This document shows positions 8,211-17,749 of a DNA stretch of 64,000 nucleotides, one piece after another. How positions within the stretch are numbered: position 1 is the stretch's first letter; each line of letters starts with the position of its first letter. The position numbers and the translations under genes are program-made. Source of the DNA: Thermoproteota archaeon. Lineage in GTDB: Archaea; Thermoproteota; Nitrososphaeria; Nitrososphaerales; Nitrosopumilaceae. Below the pieces are notes generated by a model, which had not been told where the DNA came from, did no database searches, and was given only the letters and a program-made list of their open reading frames with translations. Location of the stretch: NCBI GenBank assembly GCA_003352285.1, contig QQVN01000004.1, forward strand, positions 1-64,000. Direction: 5' to 3'.

Positions 8211-8390
8211 AATCTTTCCGTGAATTTTTGCAATAGCCCCAGTTGGTTTTGCAATAATATTTCCACATGAATTACAGGTTACAGGTGTTGATGAATGAGA
8301 AAATATCACTTGAGTCTCTCCGCATTCTTTACATTCAACTTTTTGAAACTTGCTACTTGGTTTTGGAACTGGAATGTGATTCTTCTTCAT
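8193..8390 (-). CDS. rps27e: Ribosomal protein S27e
   Basis: 65-aa zinc-ribbon ribosomal protein of the small subunit, found in archaea and eukaryotes. Cys20, Cys23, Cys39 and Cys42 form the Zn site (ECKECGE and TCNSCGN). Starts inside the L44e gene with a 4-nt overlap, the usual archaeal L44e-S27e order. Converges with cobY. Confidence 0.96.
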   Translation of the reverse strand: MKKNHIPVPKPSSKFQKVECKECGETQVIFSHSSTPVTCNSCGNIIAKPTGAIAKIHGKISGSAE

Positions 8391-8668
8391 GCTGCCACCA
8401 ACTCAAATTTCTTTATTCTAATTCCATAGGTGTTGAATTTTTTCTTGCATTCTGGACATGTTAGCATACGTGTTACCTTTTTGGTAACTTTTGCTGGCTT
8501 TGCTAATTTCGGGAATTTCTGTCCACCATACCCCTTTTTGTCTTCAGCGTGTCTGCGTTCACCTATTGCAGATGCCCTTCGTTTACCGGCCTTGTATATT
8601 GAGACCTTTTGTGCAGTGTGTTTCTTGCACTTTGGACAATATCGTTTTATTACCTTGGGGTAGTTCAT
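8387..8668 (-). CDS. rpl44e: Ribosomal protein L44e
   Basis: 93-aa large-subunit protein with CPKCKKHT near the N-terminus and LTCPECKKKF near residue 74, the four Zn ligands. It contacts the tRNA E-site region. I chose the ATG at 8668 over the one at 8683. The conserved family N-terminus is MNYPKVIKRYCPKC, and the box A TTAAATTA (8691-8700) then sits at -23 to -32, correct for a leaderless transcript. Confidence 0.95.
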   Translation of the reverse strand: MNYPKVIKRYCPKCKKHTAQKVSIYKAGKRRASAIGERRHAEDKKGYGGQKFPKLAKPAKVTKKVTRMLTCPECKKKFNTYGIRIKKFELVAA

Positions 8669-8738
8669 TGAAAAAAATCCCATTTTTCGGTAATTTAAGC
8701 ATTGAATCTTAATTTAGGCGCAGAAACAATTTGATTTA

Positions 8739-10502
8739 ATGAGTACTCTGGCAAAATCAATTTCTTCTCTCAACTCGGTAGCAATGGGCAACAAAAAGGC
8801 AGATCTAATTTTCAAAAATTGTTCTTTGGTTAATGTTTACACACGCGAAGTAATCAAAAATTCTCAAATTGCAATTATTAACGATAGAATTGCCTATGTA
8901 GGGCAAGACGCTTCGCACGCTTCTGGAGCAAACACTACCATTATTGATCTAAATGACAAGTTCATCTCTCCAGGATTTGCAGATCCTCATGTTCACATTG
9001 ATCAGTTCTTTCTACCATCGGAGCTTGCCAAAAAATCCTTACTATGTGGTGTCACATCGCTATTTTCTGATCCAATTGACATTGTAAGTGCGTGTGGTTA
9101 TCAAGGCTTTAGAGAATTTGTGAAACAATGTGAAAAACTACCGATTAGAATCTTCAATGTTGTTCCAGGAGGATTGCCTGTTGACGGAAAATTCAGTCAC
9201 AGTAAAACACTAAGTTTGTCACAACAAAAATCAGCAATCAAATTACCAAATGTTTTAGGTTTAGGGGAAGTTTTCTCATGGACCAAAGTTACCAATAAGG
9301 ATCCAAAAACTATGAAGTCATTATCACTAATGCTTGAAGCTGACTGTATAATTAATGGTCATACTGCTGGCGCATCTGATAAAAAACTCAATGCATACAT
9401 TTCCTCTGGAATTTTGTCCTGTCATGAGCCAATAAACTTTGATCAAGTTTTGGAGAGACTGCGTCTTGGCATGTGGGTGATGATGAGAGAAGGTTCTATT
9501 AGACGAGATCTCAAAGAAATTATTCCTCGAGTTTTATCCCATGGGACTTACATTGACAGGTTGATGTTTTGTTCAGATGGAGTTGATCCTTTGGATTTGA
9601 AAAAATATGGGCATATTGATCACTGTGTAAATGAAGCAATAAAGCTTGGAGTGTCTCCAATAGACGCAATTACCATGGCTTCAAAGAATTGTTTTGATTA
9701 CTATAATCTAGGAAAAAATCTTGGTGGTATAGCTCCAGGCAAACTAGCTGATCTGCTAGTATTTGATGAACTCTCCTCCATAGTTCCTCGAAGAGTTTTC
9801 GTTGGAGGAAAACTCGTTGCTTCAAATGGCAGCATTGTGAGTCCTATCAAGAAGAAAACCATTCCACCATGGATTAAAAAAACTGTAAAACTAAGAAAAA
9901 AATTCTCATACAAAGACTTTGAGATTAAATCAAAGTCTTCATCAGTATCTGCCAACACAATCAAAATGAATTCAGAAATCATAACTGAATTAGGAACTGT
10001 TGAACTAGAAACAAAAAATGATAATGTTTTACCCTCCAAGGAAGAGGATGTCTGGAAAGTAGCAGCCTTTGATAGGACATTTGGAACCAAAACACATACT
10101 ATCGGATTTCTCGAGAACTTTGGCTCAGATATAGGAGCATTTGCATCCACGTGGAGCTTTCATGAAAATGATCTAATCGTCATAGGGTCTAATGAAGAAG
10201 ATATGGCAACTGCTGCAAATCATTTGATCAAAGAACAAGGTGGTCTTGTAGTTGTAAAGGATAAAAAAATTAAATCCAATCTAGAGCTAAACATTGGCGG
10301 AATCATTTCTTCGAAATCTTTTGAACAGGTAACTGAGCAGTTTGAATCAGTAAATTCTTCGATTATTGATGCTGGATGCAAGTTTCAAAGACCCCATCTG
10401 ATTCCCTTATTTTTACCATTTTTGGCATTGCCATCGATACGAATACTCTATTCTGGAATAGTAGATGTAAAAAAGAGATCGTACATTTCTCCAATTAACT
10501 AA
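8739..10502 (+). CDS. ade: Adenine deaminase
   Basis: 587-aa amidohydrolase converting adenine to hypoxanthine in purine salvage. Metal-binding HxH is in DPHVHID (His84/His86); further likely ligands are in NGHTAG (about 208), CHEPINF (about 227) and FCSDGVDPLDL (about 278). The C-terminal adenine deaminase domain is complete, ending with FLPFLALPSIRILYSG. The length matches AdeC-type enzymes. ATG 8739 has a box A (TTAATTTA, about 8709-8717) at about -24. Divergent from L44e. Some members act on other amidines, so substrate is by homology. Confidence 0.85.
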   Translation: MSTLAKSISSLNSVAMGNKKADLIFKNCSLVNVYTREVIKNSQIAIINDRIAYVGQDASHASGANTTIIDLNDKFISPGFADPHVHIDQFFLPSELAKKSLLCGVTSLFSDPIDIVSACGYQGFREFVKQCEKLPIRIFNVVPGGLPVDGKFSHSKTLSLSQQKSAIKLPNVLGLGEVFSWTKVTNKDPKTMKSLSLMLEADCIINGHTAGASDKKLNAYISSGILSCHEPINFDQVLERLRLGMWVMMREGSIRRDLKEIIPRVLSHGTYIDRLMFCSDGVDPLDLKKYGHIDHCVNEAIKLGVSPIDAITMASKNCFDYYNLGKNLGGIAPGKLADLLVFDELSSIVPRRVFVGGKLVASNGSIVSPIKKKTIPPWIKKTVKLRKKFSYKDFEIKSKSSSVSANTIKMNSEIITELGTVELETKNDNVLPSKEEDVWKVAAFDRTFGTKTHTIGFLENFGSDIGAFASTWSFHENDLIVIGSNEEDMATAANHLIKEQGGLVVVKDKKIKSNLELNIGGIISSKSFEQVTEQFESVNSSIIDAGCKFQRPHLIPLFLPFLALPSIRILYSGIVDVKKRSYISPIN

Positions 10503-10543
10503 GTAATCTTAAAAAGGGGCATTTAGCGAATTGTGAGCAGCTT

Positions 10544-12178
10544 ATGGCTTCAATTCAGCAAACTCCACAAGGACCAGTTCTTGTTTTAAAGGAAAGTGCC
10601 CTTCAACAAAAAGGAAGAGACGCACAGCAAAACAACATACAGGCAGCAAAACTTGTGGCTGATCTAGTAAGAACCAGTCTAGGCCCACGTGGATTAGACA
10701 AAATGCTTGTTGATTCCTTAGGTGATGTAACAATTACAAACGATGGAGCAACAATACTCAAAGAGATTGATGTCCAACACCCCGCAGCAAAAATGATGGT
10801 TGAAATTTCTAAAACAATTGATAATGAAGTTGGAGATGGTACTACTTCCTCAGTAGTCTTTGCTGGTGCATTGCTTGCTAAAGCAGAAGAGTTGATCAAA
10901 AAAGACGTTCATTCATCAGTAATTATTGAGGGATATCAAGCAGCATCTGATAAAACATTAGAGATTCTAAGTGAGATGGCAAAAAAAATTCAGCCTGATG
11001 ACAGAGAATCACTACTAAAGATTGCAATCACTAGCATGAATTCTAAACTAATATCTGAAGACAGTGACATTTTATCTAAACTTGTAGTAGATTCCATTCT
11101 AAAAATCACAACTAAAAAGGCAGAAAAATATTCTGTTGATCTTGATAACATTAAAGTTGAAAAGAAAGCAGGTGGCTCCATACAGGATACACAGCTAGTA
11201 AAAGGAATTGTTCTTGACAAAGAGGTAGTTCACAGTGGAATGCCATCAAAGATACAGGGAGCAAAAATTGCATTACTTAACGCAGCATTAGAAGTTGAAA
11301 AAACTGAGATGAGTTCTGAAATTAGAATTAGTGACCCTACACAAATGCAAATGTTCCTTGAAGAAGAAAATAGAATGCTAAAACAGATGGTTGATAAAAT
11401 TCACGATGTAGGCGCAAACGTTCTGTTATGTCAAAAAGGAATTGACGACATTGCACAGCATTATCTCGCAAAACACGGAATCTTAGCTGTTAGACGAGTT
11501 AAAGAAAGTGATATGACTAAACTTGGTAAAGCTACCGGCGGTAGAGTTACTACAAACCTTGATGATCTTACAGAAAAAGATCTTGGTAGCGCTGAACTAG
11601 TTCAACAAAAGAAAGTAGAATCTGATAAATGGGTATTCATTGAAGGATGTAGAAATCCACAATCTGTAACTCTATTGATGAGAGGTGGCTCTCAAAGAGT
11701 AGTTGATGAAGTTGACCGTTCTATTCATGATGCATTAATGGTTGTAAAAGATGTCATTGAAAAACCTGCCATTGTAGCAGGTGGCGGTGCACCAGAAGCA
11801 TTTGTAGCTACCCAACTAAAAGAATGGGCAGATAGCTTTGATGGAAGAGAACAACTTGCAATCAAAAAATATGCTGAAGCACTTGAAACTATACCATTAA
11901 CCATTGCTGAAAATGCAGGTATGGATCCTATTGATACCATGGCAAATCTTAGAGCAAAGCAAAGCCAAGGTAGAAAATGGACAGGAATTGACGCTAGAAA
12001 TACAAAGATTGCAGACATGCTAGCAATTGATGTCGTAGAACCAGTAGCAGTAAAAGAACAAATCGTAAAATCTGCTACCGAAGCTGCATGCATGATTCTA
12101 AGAATCGATGATGTAATTGCAGTATCTGGCGGTTCAGGTGGTGGCGGTGGTCACCCTGGAATGCCACCAATGGGATAA
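10544..12178 (+). CDS. Thermosome (group II chaperonin) subunit
   Basis: 544-aa Cpn60/TCP-1 subunit, forming a double-ring ATP-driven protein-folding chamber with built-in lid. Signature stretches include [35 protein letters not shown], and AGGGAPE near residue 410. It ends in a Gly-rich tail with [13 protein letters not shown], typical of thermosomes. A box A-like CTTAAAAAGG lies 27-36 nt before the ATG. Likely abundant. Which paralogue (alpha/beta) cannot be told. Confidence 0.97.
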   Translation: MASIQQTPQGPVLVLKESALQQKGRDAQQNNIQAAKLVADLVRTSLGPRGLDKMLVDSLGDVTITNDGATILKEIDVQHPAAKMMVEISKTIDNEVGDGTTSSVVFAGALLAKAEELIKKDVHSSVIIEGYQAASDKTLEILSEMAKKIQPDDRESLLKIAITSMNSKLISEDSDILSKLVVDSILKITTKKAEKYSVDLDNIKVEKKAGGSIQDTQLVKGIVLDKEVVHSGMPSKIQGAKIALLNAALEVEKTEMSSEIRISDPTQMQMFLEEENRMLKQMVDKIHDVGANVLLCQKGIDDIAQHYLAKHGILAVRRVKESDMTKLGKATGGRVTTNLDDLTEKDLGSAELVQQKKVESDKWVFIEGCRNPQSVTLLMRGGSQRVVDEVDRSIHDALMVVKDVIEKPAIVAGGGAPEAFVATQLKEWADSFDGREQLAIKKYAEALETIPLTIAENAGMDPIDTMANLRAKQSQGRKWTGIDARNTKIADMLAIDVVEPVAVKEQIVKSATEAACMILRIDDVIAVSGGSGGGGGHPGMPPMG

Positions 12179-12217
12179 ATTATCAAAACTTAAGCCAACT
12201 GTTTCATCTAGATTACT

Positions 12218-13084
12218 GTGAATAGAATAGGTGTAGATCTAGGAGGAACAAAGATTGAATCAATTCTCGTAGATGAAAATTTTCAAGTTATACAGAGAAA
12301 AAGAATACCTACACCGCAAAATGACTATGAAAAAATTTTGGAATCAATCTCGAATATGATTCAGGAGTTAAAGACTGAATCTTGCAGTATAGGAATTTGC
12401 ACTCCTGGAGCAATTTCAAAGAAAACAGGTCTAATAAAAAACAGCAACACACAATGCTTGATTGGCAAGTCTCTAAAAGAAGATCTTGAATCAAGATTAG
12501 GACAAAAAATTTCTATGGATAATGATGCAAACTGTTTTGCAATTGCCGAGGCAACAATGGGTGCTGCAAAAAATTTTGGAATTGTATTTGGGGTTATAAT
12601 GGGAACTGGTGTAGGTGGAGGCATTGTAATTGATGGAAAAATTCATCATGGACGAACCAATATTGCTGGAGAATGGGGACATCACATTTTACACACAAAT
12701 GGAAACAAGTGTTACTGTGGAAAAAATGGATGCGTTGAGACATACATCTCAGGTCCTGCATTAGAGAAAAACTGGCTTGAAATTACTGGAAAGGATCAGA
12801 AATTAGCTGAAATTATTCAAAATATCGGCTCTGATGAAAAATCTTCACTATGGAAAAAAGAATTCTTAGAAAACTTTGGGCGTTCTCTTGCAAATGTAAT
12901 AGACATACTAGATCCAGATGCTATTGTTTTGGGTGGCGGAGTTTCAAACATTCCATTTCTGTATGATGAGGGAAAGGATTTTGTTTACAAATGTGTCTTC
13001 AGTGATCTAATTGATACTCCAATCTTACAAAATAAACTTGGCGACTCTGCTGGAGTTTTTGGTGCTTGCCTGTTAGAATCCTAG
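12218..13084 (+). CDS. ROK-family sugar kinase
   Basis: 288-aa ROK protein with the N-terminal phosphate-binding loop DLGGTK (residues 7-12), a DNDANCFA active-site motif, GTGVGGGIVIDG, and the ROK zinc motif CYCGKNGCVE near residue 170. Members phosphorylate glucose, N-acetylglucosamine or N-acetylmannosamine; no HTH is present, so it is an enzyme and not a repressor. GTG start, with box A ACTTAAG at 12188-12194. Its end overlaps the convergent response regulator stop by 4 nt. Confidence 0.88.
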   Translation: MNRIGVDLGGTKIESILVDENFQVIQRKRIPTPQNDYEKILESISNMIQELKTESCSIGICTPGAISKKTGLIKNSNTQCLIGKSLKEDLESRLGQKISMDNDANCFAIAEATMGAAKNFGIVFGVIMGTGVGGGIVIDGKIHHGRTNIAGEWGHHILHTNGNKCYCGKNGCVETYISGPALEKNWLEITGKDQKLAEIIQNIGSDEKSSLWKKEFLENFGRSLANVIDILDPDAIVLGGGVSNIPFLYDEGKDFVYKCVFSDLIDTPILQNKLGDSAGVFGACLLES

Positions 13085-13464
13085 CATGAAATTTTCATAG
13101 AACCTACAACAGCTTTGTTAATTGCAGAAACTACATCATCAATTTCATATGGCTTGTAAAGTACATCATTGGCATTAAGATCTTTTAATCTTTCTTCAGT
13201 TTTAGTAGTTTTGTCTGCTGTCACCATTATGACATTTGCATCTGGATCAATTTTTCTTATGCCCTGCAATCCATAAATTCCATCATAATCTGGCATCATT
13301 ACATCAAGTAATACAACGGATGGTTTTAGCTCTTGGTATTTCTCTACTGCTTCTTTACCATTTTTGCCAGTTCCAATCACATTGAATCCTTTAATCTCTA
13401 GAAATTCTTTGAAGATCTCAACAGTATCTAAATCATCATCTACAATTAGCAGGCTAGGTTGCAT
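13081..13464 (-). CDS. Stand-alone CheY-like response regulator
   Basis: 127 aa, only a receiver domain. Acidic pocket Asp9-Asp11, phosphoacceptor Asp54 in LLDVMMPDYDG, signalling Thr82 in VMVTADK and the conserved Lys in YKPYEI (about 104). No output domain. Strikingly similar to the receiver domain of the TrmB-REC fusion at 19531-20721 (same LEIKG, KNGKE, MMP-YDG and VIMVTAD blocks). Its start lies within the end of a 55-aa ORF (19-nt overlap) whose promoter carries the region's shared dyad, so it is probably the second cistron. Confidence 0.93.
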   Translation of the reverse strand: MQPSLLIVDDDLDTVEIFKEFLEIKGFNVIGTGKNGKEAVEKYQELKPSVVLLDVMMPDYDGIYGLQGIRKIDPDANVIMVTADKTTKTEERLKDLNANDVLYKPYEIDDVVSAINKAVVGSMKISC

Positions 13465-13613
13465 AGTTCTCCCTCTATTTTTTCTAAATTGTGAATTGTT
13501 AGCTTTTCATCTACTTCGATATTTTTTTGAGCAAAAAAATCATATTTGAAATCTTTATTGTATATGGGAACCTCTCTGATCAAATTAAATTTTGGAATTG
13601 AATCTTTATTCAT
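13446..13613 (-). CDS. Small ORF (55 aa) preceding the response regulator
   Basis: Unrecognised protein; ends ELCNLAC and overlaps the response-regulator start by 19 nt. An upstream ATG at 13631 is in frame. I chose 13613 because it lies 34 nt from the dyad at 13647-13668, as the other starts of this regulon do, with an AT-rich box A-like TTTTTGATTA at 13633-13642. Mixed charge, no signal peptide and no Cys pair beyond the tail. It may be a genuine small protein or a leader that couples translation of the regulator. Confidence 0.45.
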   Translation of the reverse strand: MNKDSIPKFNLIREVPIYNKDFKYDFFAQKNIEVDEKLTIHNLEKIEGELCNLAC

Positions 13614-13646
13614 GTAATTAATACGTAGCATCTAATCAAAAACTTC

Positions 13647-13668
13647 TGTTTGTAATTTTTTACATACA
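13647..13668. promoter_or_regulatory. Shared dyad operator, copy a (22 bp)
   Basis: TGTTTGTAA-N4-TTACATACA. Left edge is 34 nt from ATG 13613 on the minus strand. The spacer is one base shorter than in the other three copies. Proposed to control the 55-aa ORF and response regulator. Confidence 0.6.
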
Positions 13669-13699
13669 ATCGTATTCCAAATGCCTAAAATTAGTATCT

Positions 13700-13718
13700 A
13701 AAAATTAAAATAAAAAAA
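13700..13718 (-). terminator. Oligo-T tract after the DNRLRE gene
   Basis: Read on the minus strand, a T7 run followed by A and further T runs begins 5 nt after the stop codon of the gene at 13724-14623. U-rich tracts terminate archaeal RNA polymerase without a hairpin. Confidence 0.5.
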
Positions 13719-13723
13719 TTGAC

Positions 13724-14623
13724 TTAAGCAAAAGTCAATTCTAATTGTGGAGTGTTACTCTGTGCTTCTCTTGCAGCAAAGTTAATTCTGCCTGGTTGGT
13801 CTTCGTTACTCTTCATGATGATCCAGCCATTGTTTTCCATTCCAGAAAGAAATGCTTCAATGTCGCCAGTTACATCAAATTCTATCCATTGACCATTTAC
13901 TGAATTGTCGATGTTAGTCACTGCAGTTGGTGCTGGATTAAATACTCCTCCATTCCAACTTGCACAGTCTGTTTGTGTAGAACAATCCCATGTTACTCCT
14001 GTCTGTTCGCCTACTAGGCTACTAAATGGAGCATTCATGCTTTTTCCTTCATCCCAATTGGCACCAAGGGCATGGATGTTGATGGTTTGTGAATCTGACC
14101 ATTTTCCGTCATTACTAATTACAAAAAGCTTTAGCGTAGCGGATTTGAGTGATTTTCCTTGGGTTACTGCTTCTAGATCATTTTGATTAAATGCAATCAA
14201 CGCTCTGTTATTTGTCTCGCCTTGTCCCATCACTCGAAGTATATCATTTGAGCCTTCGTTGGAATTTCGAATTCCTTCTCTGACAAAACTGTCTTTTGCC
14301 GGATAGATTGTGGCTGTAAAGTCATCTACTTCATACTTTGGTCCTTTATTGAATAGTTTCAGTGAAGAGAAGTCCTCAGTTTTTTGCATTACTTGGACTG
14401 TTCCAACTTCAGCATGTTGCTGAACGTAGGTTCCTACTGGTATTGAGTCTGTGTGTGAATCATAGCACAAGCCATTATCACATAGTGTTGTGTCTTGTGA
14501 AGTTACATTATCCATTCCAGAATCCAAAACAAAAAAGGATACACCAGAAATAGATACACCTGCAATTATCATCATACTAAGTAGTTTTTTTCCAAACCAT
14601 TCAGTCTGTGTTGTAGTGTTCAT
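13724..14623 (-). CDS. Secreted/anchored DNRLRE-domain surface protein
   Basis: 299 aa. Residues about 12-31 form one hydrophobic segment after a charged start (signal anchor or signal peptide). The body from about 100 to 299 resembles the DNRLRE/CBM96-like beta-sandwich domain: TIYPAKDSFVREG, NRALIAFN, SATLKLFV, WDEGKSMNAPF, WIEFDVTGDIEAFLSG and a C-terminal TPQLELTFA strand. Such domains stabilise extracellular proteins or bind carbohydrate. Cys pairs (CDNGLC; CSTQTDC) suggest disulfides outside the cell. ATG at 14623 has box A CTATACTA at -24 to -31 and the shared dyad directly upstream. Confidence 0.82.
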   Translation of the reverse strand: MNTTTQTEWFGKKLLSMMIIAGVSISGVSFFVLDSGMDNVTSQDTTLCDNGLCYDSHTDSIPVGTYVQQHAEVGTVQVMQKTEDFSSLKLFNKGPKYEVDDFTATIYPAKDSFVREGIRNSNEGSNDILRVMGQGETNNRALIAFNQNDLEAVTQGKSLKSATLKLFVISNDGKWSDSQTINIHALGANWDEGKSMNAPFSSLVGEQTGVTWDCSTQTDCASWNGGVFNPAPTAVTNIDNSVNGQWIEFDVTGDIEAFLSGMENNGWIIMKSNEDQPGRINFAAREAQSNTPQLELTFA

Positions 14624-14657
14624 TGTATAGTATGAATCAGAATTACTAGTATAGTCT

Positions 14658-14680
14658 TGTTTGTAATGCAGTTACACACA
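14658..14680. promoter_or_regulatory. Shared dyad operator, copy b
   Basis: TGTTTGTAA-N5-TTACACACA. On the minus strand it abuts the box A CTATACTA (14647-14654) and lies 35 nt from ATG 14623. Position just upstream of box A and the BRE suits an activator that helps recruit TFB/TBP (inference). Confidence 0.65.
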
Positions 14681-14743
14681 TTTGTGATTTTTGGATCCTA
14701 GTTAACACTGGATAATAATATGGAAAATATTTTTCTTAAAAAA

Positions 14744-17713
14744 TTAGTTTTTGTTTGCTAAAAATGATGCATCAATCATTCCGTAACCAATATCATTTGA
14801 TGCCTCAGTTGTAGTTTTTACTGTATTGGTTTTCATTTGTTCTAGCACATCTACTGGTGATGCATCTTGATTTCCTTGCAGCATCAATGTAGCCAATCCT
14901 GCCACATATGGCGTTGTTGCGGATGTTCCATAGAACAAGTCTCCATTGTATGCAAGTGTAGTAACACCGTCTGGGCCTACTACATCTGGGGCTAGTTTAC
15001 CGTGGTTTGTTGGACCTTGTGAGCTAAATGACTCTGTCTTACCGTTTTGACTATTTACTGCGCCGACTACTATGGCACCTCTTGCATCTGCAGGAACTAC
15101 CACGCTACTTTTAGCAATTGGGTATTCTACTACATTGTTTACTGAAAAGACCTCTAGAATAGTATCTCTTGGAATGTTTGCAGCCGTCAAGTCGCCATCA
15201 AGCTGGTTTCCTGCATAGGAAATGCCGATTGCATACAGTCCTTCCATCTGTGGAACAAAGTGAATGCTCTCAAAGCTTCTATCAGATTGAACTTTTTGAA
15301 TATTAGCAGAATAGTCTACGATATTTCCTGTTGGATCAAGTAGTATCAAGTCAAAGTCTGTAACATCCTTTAGTGGGTTGTTCCAGTTCAGATAAACCAT
15401 AATTGGTTGTTGGGCCAAGACTTGGCTTTTTGATACGGATATAGACATGCCTTCGTCGTACTCGTCAAATTCATGCCATGCATTTAGGTTTGAATCAACA
15501 AATTTTCCTTCCCAGTGTTTTTCAGCAAAGTTTCCAGAAGGAACAACAAATGTAATTCCATGTGATATTGCTTCTTCTACCTTCTTTGTGATGTGACTGG
15601 TTCCATCAGTTGGTAAGTTGGGCCATCCTGCTGCCATTGCAATGACATCTACTTCATTTGCAATTGCCTCATCGACTGCGGCAACAAACTCTACGTCAGT
15701 ATCCATCTCATATAGATACAAGTCAGCATCTGGTGCAACATCGGTGATAATTTCAGCTACTGCTGTTCCGTGCTCCAAACCGTTGGTTCCGCCGTGATGT
15801 TGCTGTGTCCATAAACCTGATGAACCACCTCTAAATGATTTAGTGTCTGCGATGTTGTCTGCAATCTTTTCATTGGATAAATCAAAACTAAGATCTAGTA
15901 CTGCAACTTTGACATCTTTGCCTGTGATACCTTTTGTATGAACAATATCTGCATTAATAGAGTATACACCTTCGGATACTTTATGATCCATTCTTTCTTC
16001 TTTGATAATACCTTCTAATTGGGAAAGTTTTTCAAGTTTATTTTGTAATTGGATTAATTTTTCATATTTTTTAACTTCTACATCACTAAGATTTTTGTTT
16101 AAACTTCGTGTATCTTTTTTAATTGAGTTATCATCTGAAACATTATCTTGTTTTGTGGAATCAGAACTTGAGCTGGTTCTTGCTTTTCTACTTTCATCAG
16201 TAGATGATTCTAATTGGCGTGTCTCAGTATTGGGATCTTTTACTTCTGAATCAGAACTTTCTTCGATTGACTTGGAGTTTTCAGTACTATCTGTAGATTC
16301 TTCACTAGATTCAATTGTTCTTTCACTAGATTCAGCATCAGCGTTGTTATCTTCATTTATCTCATTATTGGTAGATTCTTCGCCTGTAATTTTGATGATT
16401 TCTTCATTGATTGACTTTTCCAACGAAGCAATTTCTAACTTGTTTTCTTTGTAAATTTTGTACAAGTTGTATGTAACTTGGCTTGAAGTTCTCTCATTTG
16501 AGGATTCACCATCTAATTTTGATAGCTCTGAAACCACCTTAGTTTGAATACCGTCAATTTGTTTCTCTATGCCTGAGTATTCTTTTATTGTATTTTTAGA
16601 TGCCTGATTTTCTTTGGAGACTAGATCATTCAAACTATCTAAAATCCCTTCATCAGGTATTACATCCACATAATTTGATTTAATATCATAAAATATTGGC
16701 TTGTTTACATCTGTTAGTGAAACTGGAGTTCGAATAAAGTCTACTCCAGACATAGCCATAACTTCGTTCAGATTTTCAACATTCAAAGTCATTTGTACAA
16801 GTGAACCTGACATTACATCAATCTGACCTTTAGCCATTAATTTTTCTAAGAGTTTTGGATTAATCTTTGATAATTCAACTACAATTTGCGTCTGACCATT
16901 TTTGAACTTTAATCCAAATTTATTGCCATTTTCATTACCGTTTCCGTTACCATTACCGTTTCCGTTACCATTACCGTTTCCGTTACCATTACCGTTTCCG
17001 TTACCATTACCGTTTCCGTTACCATTACCGTTTCCGTTACCATTTGCTTTGTTTTCAATTACGTCTTTTACAATTGCTTTTCCGTTATCTGTCTTCAAAA
17101 GCTTCTTTAGATTATTATCCAAATTCATGTTATCTTTTGCCAAAGACTTAAGATTTTTCATATGATTTTGTTTTTCTGGATCATCCAGAGCATTAAGATT
17201 ATCATTTTTTAATTTTAAAGAAATTTTTACATTGTTACCATTATTTCCGTTACCATTACCATTTCCTGCATCACTTGTTGCTCCACTTGCAGCGTTTCCT
17301 GCATCACTTGTTGCTCCACTTGCAGCGTTTCCTGCATCACTTGTTGCTCCACTTGCAGCGTTTCCTGCATCACTTGTTGCTCCACTTGCAGCGTTTCCGG
17401 CATTACTTGCTGCACTGGATGCTGCTCCACCGGCATTACTTGCTGCACTGGATGCTGCTCCACCGGCATTACTTGCTGCACTGGATGCTGCTCCACCGGC
17501 ATTACTTGCTGCACTGGATGCTGCTCCACCGGCATTACTTGCTGCACTGGATGCTGCTCCACCGGCATTACTTGCTGCACTGGATGCTGCTCCACCGGCA
17601 TCAACTGGAAGCGCACTAGCAACTCCTGCACTGCTAAAACTCCAAGTGAGTAGGATTGCAGTTAGGAATACTACTAGGACCCGTGAACTTTGTGAAGTAT
17701 TGGTAGTTTTCAA
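14744..17713 (-). CDS. Secreted subtilisin-like (S8) peptidase with long low-complexity N-terminus
   Basis: 989 aa. Signal peptide at about 10-35 (RVLVVFLTAILLTWSFSSAG...ALP). Then six AGGAASSAASN and four AGNAASGATSD units, an Asn/Gly (GN)n tract, a region with a receptor- or propeptide-like strand, a Ser/Glu/Asp-rich acidic stretch (about 440-560), and an S8 domain. Catalytic Asp is in VAVLDLSFD (about 605), His in LEHGTAVAEI (about 648) and Ser in GTSATTPYVAG (about 926). The triad is intact. The start is TTG 17713; the nearby ATG is out of frame and stops after three codons. Box A AACTTATTC lies at -24 to -32 with the shared dyad behind it. Confidence 0.87.
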   Translation of the reverse strand: MKTTNTSQSSRVLVVFLTAILLTWSFSSAGVASALPVDAGGAASSAASNAGGAASSAASNAGGAASSAASNAGGAASSAASNAGGAASSAASNAGGAASSAASNAGNAASGATSDAGNAASGATSDAGNAASGATSDAGNAASGATSDAGNGNGNGNNGNNVKISLKLKNDNLNALDDPEKQNHMKNLKSLAKDNMNLDNNLKKLLKTDNGKAIVKDVIENKANGNGNGNGNGNGNGNGNGNGNGNGNGNGNGNGNGNGNENGNKFGLKFKNGQTQIVVELSKINPKLLEKLMAKGQIDVMSGSLVQMTLNVENLNEVMAMSGVDFIRTPVSLTDVNKPIFYDIKSNYVDVIPDEGILDSLNDLVSKENQASKNTIKEYSGIEKQIDGIQTKVVSELSKLDGESSNERTSSQVTYNLYKIYKENKLEIASLEKSINEEIIKITGEESTNNEINEDNNADAESSERTIESSEESTDSTENSKSIEESSDSEVKDPNTETRQLESSTDESRKARTSSSSDSTKQDNVSDDNSIKKDTRSLNKNLSDVEVKKYEKLIQLQNKLEKLSQLEGIIKEERMDHKVSEGVYSINADIVHTKGITGKDVKVAVLDLSFDLSNEKIADNIADTKSFRGGSSGLWTQQHHGGTNGLEHGTAVAEIITDVAPDADLYLYEMDTDVEFVAAVDEAIANEVDVIAMAAGWPNLPTDGTSHITKKVEEAISHGITFVVPSGNFAEKHWEGKFVDSNLNAWHEFDEYDEGMSISVSKSQVLAQQPIMVYLNWNNPLKDVTDFDLILLDPTGNIVDYSANIQKVQSDRSFESIHFVPQMEGLYAIGISYAGNQLDGDLTAANIPRDTILEVFSVNNVVEYPIAKSSVVVPADARGAIVVGAVNSQNGKTESFSSQGPTNHGKLAPDVVGPDGVTTLAYNGDLFYGTSATTPYVAGLATLMLQGNQDASPVDVLEQMKTNTVKTTTEASNDIGYGMIDASFLANKN
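16936..17042 (-). repeat. 18-nt tandem repeat encoding (GN)n
   Basis: About six near-perfect 18-nt units encode an uninterrupted Gly-Asn dipeptide tract inside the subtilase N-terminal region. In frame; length change would keep the reading frame. Confidence 0.85.
17265..17594 (-). repeat. Two families of 33-nt tandem repeats in the subtilase gene
   Basis: Four copies of one 33-nt unit (17265-17396, encoding AGNAASGATSD) abut six copies of a second (17397-17594, encoding AGGAASSAASN). Copies within each family are essentially identical in nucleotides. Both units are 11 codons, so they probably descend from one ancestor. No spacers are present, so this is not a CRISPR. Confidence 0.92.
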
Positions 17714-17749
17714 AGTGACATTCTTTCGTGTACCTTGAATAAGTTATTC

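Noticed and set aside
17265-17594. CRISPR-like regular 33-nt repeats
   Set aside because: There are no unique spacers between copies and the units translate in frame within a protease gene.
17227-17738. Several long open frames on both strands across the subtilase repeats
   Set aside because: They arise because a 33-nt repeat keeps all frames open. The minus-strand frame with the signal peptide and S8 domain is the real one.
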